From Gemmatimonadota bacterium (GTDB lineage: Bacteria; Gemmatimonadota; Gemmatimonadetes; Longimicrobiales; Gaopeijiaceae): a stretch of DNA of 36,158 bases. Made by a program: the position numbers and the translations under genes. A model generated the notes under the pieces. It did no database searches, had not been told where the DNA came from, and was given only the letters and a program-made list of their open reading frames with translations. Where the stretch lies: contig JADFNK010000020.1 in the NCBI GenBank assembly GCA_022563405.1, forward strand, positions 1 to 36,158, given 5' to 3'. Within the stretch, counting starts at the first letter, position 1; every line of letters begins with the position of its first letter. Below, piece by piece: positions 30,748 to 36,158 of this stretch.

Positions 30748-32010
30748 ATGGATAGACGGTCCATGCTCAAGACCGGGACGATGGGCTTCCTGGGACTGGG
30801 GCTAGGCGGGGGGCTCGGTGGGTGTGCGACGACCGGGTCAGGTCGGGAAAGCTCGCTCGTGCTCGCGCCGGTTCGTGTCTCTTGGGACCGCATCATTCGG
30901 ACGACCGTGGGCCTGCGTCCATACCGGCCCTCGGGTTTCGTACTTCGAGCCGAGAGGCTCGACGGCAAAACCGTTATCCACAACTACGGCCACGGGGGCT
31001 CCGGGATGTCTCTCTCCTGGGGAACGGGGTTCATGGCCGCTGAAATGGCTACGGAGCAGGAGGACCGCAGGGCCGCCGTGATCGGCTGCGGCGTCGTGGG
31101 ACTGACCACAGCGCGACAGCTTCAGCGGCGTGGCTTCGATGTCACCATCTATGCCATGGCCGTCCCGCCCGATACCACTTCGAACATGTCGCTCGCCGGC
31201 TTCACACCGACGTCCGGACTCGTAGAGACCAGTCAGCGCACGCCGGCCTGGGACGCTCAGTTCCGGCGTGCCGTGGAGATCGCGTACAAGCAGCTCCAAC
31301 TCCTGATCGGCCCGAAGTACGGGATCACATGGATGAACGGCTACTCGATGCAGTCCGCCCCCCCGGCGAACGCTTCGGTGCAGCCAGAGTCCCGGCCAAA
31401 CCCCCCGAGCGCCCCGCGCCGGCCGAGCCTGCTGCCCCAGGAGCTGCGGACCGGTAGTGTTATTCTCGGGCCCGGAGAGCATCCCTTCCCGACACCTTAT
31501 GTGAGCTACCGGCCCGCGATCCGCATCGAGCCCTCGATCTACCTCGACGCACTGGTGGAGGACGTCCTTCTTTTTGGTGGAAACATCGTCATCCGGAAGT
31601 TCGACACACCGCAGGACCTGATGTCGCTGGAGGAATCGGTCATCGTGAACTGTACGGGTCTCGGATCCTACACGCTGTTCAACGACCGAGAGTTGACGCC
31701 CCTGAAGGGCCAACTCACCGTGCTCGTTCCCCAGCCCGAGATCGACTACAACACCTTCGGCGGTCTACGCCGTATCGGCGGGTTCGGCATCCACATGCAA
31801 CCCAGAAGCGATGGGATCGTCCTGGGCGGCACTTCGGAACGAGGCGTCTGGTCGCTGGAGCCGAACGAAGAAGCCCTCAGGCGAGTGGTAGAAGGACACA
31901 TCGCACTGTTCGACGCCATGAGAGGGTCGGCTCGCCCGACTCAAATCGCGAGCGTAGGCCCACCGGACCACGTGCCGCCTGTAGAGGCCTTCTTCGGGTT
32001 GAACTCCTAA
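30748..32010 (+). CDS. FAD-dependent oxidoreductase, permuted D-amino-acid-oxidase type
   Basis: A 420-residue protein with an RR-containing export signal (MDRRSMLKTG) and a lipobox-like GGCA (Cys26). The motif order is unusual: GLRPYRPSGF (55-64) and HNYGHGGSGMSLSWG (78-92), which stand at the C-terminus of D-amino acid oxidases, come before the FAD-binding motif VIGCGVVGLTTARQL (111-125). The end of the protein (IASVGPPDHVPPVEAFF) lacks them. The Arg of GLRPYRP contacts substrate carboxylate in the classical enzymes, so oxidation of an amine or amino acid is plausible. The ATG directly follows the stop of the methyltransferase gene. A Pro/Ser/Arg-rich insert lies at about 210-235. Confidence 0.85.
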   Translation: MDRRSMLKTGTMGFLGLGLGGGLGGCATTGSGRESSLVLAPVRVSWDRIIRTTVGLRPYRPSGFVLRAERLDGKTVIHNYGHGGSGMSLSWGTGFMAAEMATEQEDRRAAVIGCGVVGLTTARQLQRRGFDVTIYAMAVPPDTTSNMSLAGFTPTSGLVETSQRTPAWDAQFRRAVEIAYKQLQLLIGPKYGITWMNGYSMQSAPPANASVQPESRPNPPSAPRRPSLLPQELRTGSVILGPGEHPFPTPYVSYRPAIRIEPSIYLDALVEDVLLFGGNIVIRKFDTPQDLMSLEESVIVNCTGLGSYTLFNDRELTPLKGQLTVLVPQPEIDYNTFGGLRRIGGFGIHMQPRSDGIVLGGTSERGVWSLEPNEEALRRVVEGHIALFDAMRGSARPTQIASVGPPDHVPPVEAFFGLNS

Positions 32011-32050
32011 ACAAGGGCACCAACAAGGCACCCGAACAAAGGACACCCGA
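32011..32050. repeat. Three degenerate tandem repeats in the gene junction
   Basis: The whole 40-base gap is made of three related units: ACAAGGGCACCA, ACAAGGCACCCGA and ACAAAGGACACCCGA. The third supplies AAAGGA as the ribosome binding site of the next gene. Confidence 0.7.
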
Positions 32051-33391
32051 ATGGCGCCGTTTCCGAAGCTAGGAGCCTACGCGCTCGCGTTGACGGTAGC
32101 GGGTGCCGCATGTAGCCCCGATTCCGCACCCGCGGAATCGCAGGTGGTCGAATCGCAGGCGGTCATAGACGAGGTCGCCGAGTCCTACGTGAAGTTGGTC
32201 CTCGCTGTGGGGGAGCACGACGTGGATTACGTCGACGCGTACTACGGCCCTCAGGAGTGGCGGGACGAGGTCACGGCCGAGGAGCTTGGACTACCGGCCA
32301 TCGCGGCCCGAGCCGGAACACTGATCGACCGGCTTCGGGCCGTCGATCCTCCGGGCCAGGAGCTGGAACACCTCCGATACAGCTATCTCGCGACCCAGTT
32401 GGGTTCACTCGCCGCTCGAGTGGCCATGTTGGGCGGCCGCACGATGACGTTCGACGAGGAGTCTCAGGCCCTCTATGACGCCGTGGCGCCGACCAACCCC
32501 GGGGAGTACTACCTCTCCATCCAAGAGGAGCTGGACGACCTTCTTCCGCCAGGTGGATCGATCGCGGAACGATTCCGGTGGTTTCAGTCCGGGTACGTGA
32601 TTCCGCCCGACCGACTCGACGCGGTGTTCACCAGGGCCATCGAGGAGTGCCGTGAGCGCACCCTTCGGCGGGTCGACCTACCCGACGGTGAGAACTTCGT
32701 GCTCGAGTACGTAACGGATCAATCCTGGAGCGGCTACAACTGGTACCGGGGTGAGTACCAGAGCCTGATCCAGGTCAACGTCGACTTCCCCAGCTCGATC
32801 GACCGGGCCGTGGACCTGGCCTGCCACGAGGGTTATCCCGGGCATCACACGTACAACGTCCTGTTGGAGCAAAACTTGGTGAACGGCAGGGGATGGCCGG
32901 AATTTTCGGTCTACGCGCTCTTCAGTCCCCAATCGCTCATCGCCGAGGGTAGCGCCAATTTCGGGATCGAGATGGCCTTTCCGGGGGACGAGCGACTCGC
33001 GTTCGAGCGCGACGTGTTGTTCCCGCTTGCCGGTCTGGACCCCGCTACCGCCGCGAGCTACTACCAGGTGCAAGAGCTCATGGCCCGAATGAACTACGCC
33101 GGGAACGAAGCCGCGCGACTCTATATCGATGGTGACGTCGACGCCGACGGAGCCGTCGCCTGGCTCGTTCGGTACGCGATGTACAGCCCCGGAGGCGCTC
33201 GCCAGCGTCTGCGTTTCGTCGATCAATACCGCAGCTACGTCATCAACTACAATCTCGGACTCGACCTCGTGAGAGATTTCGTCGACGGTGACGGGGCGGA
33301 CCCAGGTCCCGATGCACGCTGGGATCGCTTCCTGGGGCTGCTCACGTCGCCGAGGTTGCCAGCGGATCTGAAGTTGCCAGCGGATCTGTAG
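32051..33391 (+). CDS. DUF885-like metallopeptidase lipoprotein
   Basis: A 446-residue lipoprotein (signal ending VAGAAC, Cys at about 21). The zinc motif HEGYPGHH (259-266) is the hallmark of DUF885-type and related carboxypeptidase-like proteins, with a downstream Glu in IAEGSANFGIEMAF as probable third ligand. Much of the rest is helical. It probably cleaves peptides in the periplasm or outside. The last residues LPADLKLPADL come from an 18-base duplication (33355-33388). It lies 40 bases after the FAD enzyme gene and converges with the Omp85-like gene. Confidence 0.82.
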   Translation: MAPFPKLGAYALALTVAGAACSPDSAPAESQVVESQAVIDEVAESYVKLVLAVGEHDVDYVDAYYGPQEWRDEVTAEELGLPAIAARAGTLIDRLRAVDPPGQELEHLRYSYLATQLGSLAARVAMLGGRTMTFDEESQALYDAVAPTNPGEYYLSIQEELDDLLPPGGSIAERFRWFQSGYVIPPDRLDAVFTRAIEECRERTLRRVDLPDGENFVLEYVTDQSWSGYNWYRGEYQSLIQVNVDFPSSIDRAVDLACHEGYPGHHTYNVLLEQNLVNGRGWPEFSVYALFSPQSLIAEGSANFGIEMAFPGDERLAFERDVLFPLAGLDPATAASYYQVQELMARMNYAGNEAARLYIDGDVDADGAVAWLVRYAMYSPGGARQRLRFVDQYRSYVINYNLGLDLVRDFVDGDGADPGPDARWDRFLGLLTSPRLPADLKLPADL

Positions 33392-33441
33392 AAGGCGTTG
33401 GGAGCGGCCGCCGCGCGATCAGAATCGGACCCGCCGAGCGA

Positions 33442-34680
33442 TCAGAACATGTACCCCGTGTTGATGTAGATGGCCGCGGTGGATTCGCTGGAATGTCCCA
33501 CATCGATCCCGGCGATGAAGTTTTCGCCAAACCCGACCCGCATGCCCCCGCCGAAGGACGTGTGGAGATCGGAAAAAAGCTCCCCCGGGACCAGGCCGTC
33601 TTCCCAGACTCGTCCCGTATCGACGAAGGTGGAGAGGATCAGGTGCAATGACCGCCCCACCACGGTGAAGTCCGTCGCATGCCAACGCAGCTCAGCGTTC
33701 CAGAGGAATAGTCCCTTCCCCACGTAGCGGTTTCTGGGGATACCCCTGAGGGTCCTGCTTCCGCCGAGTCCTTCCCGTTGTTTGAAGGACGTCTGTATGG
33801 TGCTCAAGTCATAAAACGGCGCGTCACCGTACACGTCCTGGACGATGAACCGGTTCGCGAACGTGAGCCTGTCGCCGAGGGGCACGAAACGCCGATCCAC
33901 CAGCGTCCACCTGATATATCCGGACTCGCTCCCCAGAAACTCCGGCACCGCCTGGACGAGCACCTCCGACCACGTTCCACGGTGCGGGCCCGTCTCCCGA
34001 TCGCGTGTATCCCAGACGAGTCCGGTCCGAATGTGATTCGACCAACCCCCCGGGATCGTTTCGGGAATCGAGCCGGGCATGGCGTTTTCGATCACCTCAT
34101 TGAGGAGCGTCGTCATCGCATCCTTGGGGAGCGGATCAACCTTGGTGCGGGTGGCGCCCAGCCCAACCAGCACTCGGAGAGGCGTGTCCCCAAGGCTGCG
34201 TTGGACGTTCACGGCAGCCTGCCGCTGGGTACCTCCAAAGCGGTAGTAGTATTGGCCTTCCGTGTCTTCCAGCATCGCATCGTATACCGCAGAGTTCCCG
34301 AGGCCATAGTAGGGGATCGCGAACTGGCGCTTACTCCCGAGCGACGCATCGATCCGCCACCCTTCGGGAAGCAAATGGGGAGCGTCGAAGAAGAGGGTGA
34401 ACTCGCGGCGGCCCCCTGTGGTCAGAAACACCGTAGGCTGTATGGTGAACCGATAAGGTGAGTACCCACCATCGCCGTAGTTGTACAACTCGAACAGGAC
34501 GCCGTACCCGAAGCCCTCGTCCGAATCGTAGTTGAGCGCCGGAAGCCCGGTGGGCTCCCATCCGGTGGGGCCAGTAGACTCTTGAGCGTGAAGCGGGGAC
34601 GCGGCGGACAGGGTGAGGAGCATCGCGCCTACGGTGAGCATCGCGGCCAGAACGCCGGGGGCCTTTATCGACGAACACAT
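33442..34680 (-). CDS. Omp85/BamA-like outer membrane barrel protein without POTRA
   Basis: A 412-residue outer membrane protein with a signal peptide ending SPLHAQ. There is no room for POTRA domains: the barrel begins almost at once with PALNYDSDEGFGYGVLFEL. The conserved L6 segment is LGGSRTLRGIPRNRYVGKG, corresponding to the (V/L)RG(F/Y) motif of Omp85 proteins, and GLVWDTRDRETGPHRGTW is the typical bacterial surface antigen strand. The last residue is Phe (NTGYMF), the usual signal for barrel insertion. AAGGAGGT lies six bases before the ATG, so translation is strong. Function is unknown; a transport or assembly role is possible. Confidence 0.88.
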   Translation of the reverse strand: MCSSIKAPGVLAAMLTVGAMLLTLSAASPLHAQESTGPTGWEPTGLPALNYDSDEGFGYGVLFELYNYGDGGYSPYRFTIQPTVFLTTGGRREFTLFFDAPHLLPEGWRIDASLGSKRQFAIPYYGLGNSAVYDAMLEDTEGQYYYRFGGTQRQAAVNVQRSLGDTPLRVLVGLGATRTKVDPLPKDAMTTLLNEVIENAMPGSIPETIPGGWSNHIRTGLVWDTRDRETGPHRGTWSEVLVQAVPEFLGSESGYIRWTLVDRRFVPLGDRLTFANRFIVQDVYGDAPFYDLSTIQTSFKQREGLGGSRTLRGIPRNRYVGKGLFLWNAELRWHATDFTVVGRSLHLILSTFVDTGRVWEDGLVPGELFSDLHTSFGGGMRVGFGENFIAGIDVGHSSESTAAIYINTGYMF

Positions 34681-34849
34681 CAGTTGACCTCCTTCTATGA
34701 CGGTTGTGAGTGTCGATGAAGAAGATGCGTTCCTTCGCGCTGCGATATCATACGTCGAACCACGTAGTACGCGAGTGCAGATTACGTAGTCGCCGGCCCC
34801 GCCGATTCCCAGCTCACCGATGCCTCAAAGCAAAGAGGCCCTCCCATTA
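34681..34849. other. Divergent intergenic region between the barrel and vapBC
   Basis: No gene is seen. It holds the ribosome binding site of the barrel gene (next to 34680) and, on the minus strand, a TATGAT (around 34745) that may be its -10 box without a clear -35. Short inverted arms GCCTC/GAGGC (34822-34839) surround an A-rich loop. Confidence 0.4.
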
Positions 34850-34883
34850 TTGACACGATATTCGTGTAACACGATATTCGGGT
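34850..34883 (+). promoter_or_regulatory. vapBC promoter with two tandem operators
   Basis: The -35 is TTGACA (34850-34855), the spacer is 17 bases and the -10 is GATATT (34873-34878). The -10 ends six bases before the ATG at 34885, so the mRNA would start at the start codon. Two operator-like copies overlap the promoter: ACACGATATTCGTGT (34853-34867), a perfect palindrome around TAT, and ACACGATATTCGGGT (34869-34883), one mismatch. Their centres are 16 bases apart, suiting cooperative binding of a ribbon-helix-helix repressor. Confidence 0.72.
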
Positions 34884-34884
34884 C

Positions 34885-35139
34885 ATGGCCAGACGACTCA
34901 AGAACGTCACGATAACGCTAGACGAAGAGACCGCGAGCTGGGCTCGAATCGAAGCGGCCCGACGGGACACTTCCGTGTCGAAGCTCCTCGGCGGGATTCT
35001 ACGGGCCGAGATGCGCCAAGAGGCCCAATACGAGGCCGCAAAGCAGGCATATCTGGCCCAAGAGCCCGGGATTCATCGTTGCCGGGATCAGCCCCTGCCC
35101 TCCCGAGAAGAGCTGCACGATCGTGACCGTCTTCGTTGA
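34885..35139 (+). CDS. vapB: Ribbon-helix-helix VapB-type antitoxin
   Basis: An 84-residue antitoxin. The N-terminal half RRLKNVTITLDEETASWARI with SVSKLLGGILRAEM is a ribbon-helix-helix DNA-binding domain. The C-terminal half is charged (QEAQYEAAKQAYLAQEPG, then LPSREELHDRDRLR) and would block the toxin. No ribosome binding site precedes the ATG; the promoter lies immediately before it. The end overlaps the toxin start by 17 bases. Confidence 0.85.
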   Translation: MARRLKNVTITLDEETASWARIEAARRDTSVSKLLGGILRAEMRQEAQYEAAKQAYLAQEPGIHRCRDQPLPSREELHDRDRLR

Positions 35140-35566
35140 CACCAACGTCCTCGTCTACGCTCGTGACCGAAGCGAGGCCGACAAGCAGCGGCGTGCCGCC
35201 GAGTGGATGGGGAGCCTGTGGGAGACGGGCCTCGGAAGGCTGAGCTACCAAGTCATCCAGGAGTACTACGTCACCCTGACGACCAAGCTCGATCCCCCTC
35301 GTTCGACCGAAGACGCACGAGAGGACGTCACGGCTCTGGGCGCCTGGAGTCCCGTAGCCATCGATCAGCGCACCATCGAGGGAGCCTGGGACGTCCAGGA
35401 TCGATACGGCTACTCGTGGTGGGACTCGCTCATCGTCGCCGCCGCCCTCCAGTCCGGATGCCGATACCTACTGACGGAAGACCTCCAGACCGACCAGGTG
35501 ATCGATACGCTGACGATCATCAGCCCGTTCGCTCGGGAGCCCGAGGAGATTCTACCGGGTCTGTGA
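35123..35566 (+). CDS. vapC: VapC-type PIN-domain ribonuclease toxin
   Basis: A 147-residue PIN-domain protein. The acidic site is complete: D6 in VFVDTNVLVY, E47 in YQVIQEYYV, D101 in SWWDSLIVAAAL and D120 in YLLTEDLQ. PIN toxins cleave tRNA or rRNA using Mg2+ or Mn2+. The start is a GTG inside the end of vapB, so toxin translation depends on antitoxin translation. All parts look intact and the pair should be functional. Confidence 0.9.
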   Translation: MTVFVDTNVLVYARDRSEADKQRRAAEWMGSLWETGLGRLSYQVIQEYYVTLTTKLDPPRSTEDAREDVTALGAWSPVAIDQRTIEGAWDVQDRYGYSWWDSLIVAAALQSGCRYLLTEDLQTDQVIDTLTIISPFAREPEEILPGL

Positions 35567-35610
35567 GGCGGGCGGGATCGGGATGCAGGGCGGAATCGGC
35601 CCCCGCCAGC

Positions 35611-36158
35611 TCAGCCGTGGCGCAGCGCATGAATCGCGTACCCCACATCGAAGGGCTCTCCGCCCCAGAGGGACATGCTGGTCTCCGGATCTATGCGGAT
35701 CCCCAATTTGCCGTGCTCGGCTTCCAAGGCCGCGATCGGGTCGTGGGGTAGCTTCGATGCCGGTGGTACATCCGGAAACGGCCGGCCGTCGGGCCAGTGG
35801 AAGCGGAGACTTGTTCCTCCTCCTCTTCCTTCTTCTCTTCCGCCGCCCTCCTCCGCGCTTCGCATCTTCTCACTCAGTAGCGGCAGGTGCTCGAGCGCAC
35901 GGGCCACGCGCACCTTCTCGCGGGCGGGGCCTATGGCGATGCCGGTGCGCCAGCTCAGCCAGTGGGCGCAGGTCTTGAAGCCCACGCCCCAGCCCTCTCG
36001 CTGGTCGAACTCACGGATCAGCACCAGCAGACGGTAGGTGGCGGCATCGATGTGGGCGGCGAGCTCGGCGATCTCGTCGCCCAGTCGTTCGACGTCGGCG
36101 AATGGGGCGGGGGTGGGCGCGGCTGGGGCGACTGGGGTGTCACGTGTGGCGGGCGAGA
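35611..36158 (-). pseudogene. DUF222/HNH endonuclease remnant with internal deletion (partial at edge)
   Basis: The frame is open from the right edge to a TGA at 35611. The N-terminal part is a clear DUF222 start: EIAELAAHIDAATYRLLVLI, then REGWGVGFKTCAHWLSWRTG and IGPAREKVRVARALEHLPLL. After SEKMRS, where the family continues for some 200-300 residues to the HNH nuclease, the sequence passes through a Gly/Glu/Arg-rich stretch. It then goes straight to the family's C-terminal tail (LRFHWPDGRPFPDVPPA, then LDVGYAIH-like FDVGYAIHALRHG). The HNH core is missing, so the product cannot be a nuclease. The frame is preserved across the join. The true start lies outside the window. Confidence 0.72.

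Noticed and set aside
34822-34839. Rho-independent terminator between the barrel gene and vapBC
   Set aside because: The stem is only five pairs with an eight-base loop, there is no T-tract on either strand, and the flanking genes are divergent.
1-36158. CRISPR array, tRNA, rRNA, insertion sequence or prophage genes
   Set aside because: No regularly spaced repeats, cloverleaf sequence, transposase or phage structural gene was recognised by reading both strands.

Overview
The window is GC-rich, densely packed bacterial chromosome. The gene content resembles an environmental Gemmatimonadota or a close relative: TRAP transport, secreted metalloproteases with lipoprotein neighbours, an Omp85-type barrel, DUF885-like and DUF1207 proteins, a pseudopilin and many Gram-negative lipoproteins. 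No rRNA, tRNA, CRISPR array, insertion sequence or prophage was seen, so the phylum is inferred from gene families only.

Layout. 1-5.1 kb (minus strand): a partial gene, an orphan MetS-like small transporter subunit, a lipoprotein coupled to an M6 metalloprotease, an HD-domain hydrolase, a BrnT/BrnA toxin-antitoxin pair and a small lipoprotein. 5.16-6.02 kb: a graveyard holding a frameshifted unknown gene and a decayed DUF433/DUF5615 toxin-antitoxin pair. 6.06-9.54 kb (minus): glyS, an NSS sodium symporter and nth. 9.7-14.2 kb (plus): nfuA, then a malonate module (madL, madM, matB) and a TRAP substrate-binding protein. 14.26-19.28 kb (minus): a five-gene run of cstA, a small protein ending Cys-Cys-stop, an ArsA-like ATPase and the TRAP permeases dctQ and dctM. 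19.4-20.3 kb: a DUF3810-like membrane metallopeptidase. 20.4-27 kb (plus): DUF1207 protein, dienelactone hydrolase, a PabB-PabC fusion, and rsmD, a USP-like protein and an ion transporter joined by start/stop overlaps. 27.1-33.4 kb (plus): pseudopilin, HD-GYP sensor, lipoprotein, ArsM-like methyltransferase, FAD oxidoreductase and a DUF885-like lipoprotein. 33.4-36.2 kb: an Omp85-like barrel (minus), a VapBC pair (plus) and a deletion-bearing DUF222/HNH remnant running off the right edge (minus).

The main discovery candidate is the methyltransferase at 29959-30747. It reads through an in-frame TGA at the position where relatives carry a conserved Cys. A perfect 7-bp hairpin with a TGGAA loop starts 9 nt after the TGA, and the extended frame stops exactly where the next gene begins. 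This is the signature of a selenoprotein. The second is the cstA / CC-ending small protein / ArsA-type ATPase module, which parallels the enterobacterial transporter / small CC protein / P-loop NTPase set (BtsT-YjiX-YjiA) but with a different NTPase family.

Other themes are apparent leaderless promoters (-10 box 5-8 nt before ATG), short tandem duplications concentrated at gene boundaries, a D-amino-acid-oxidase-like enzyme with its C-terminal motifs moved ahead of the FAD motif, and several toxin-antitoxin loci in different states of repair.
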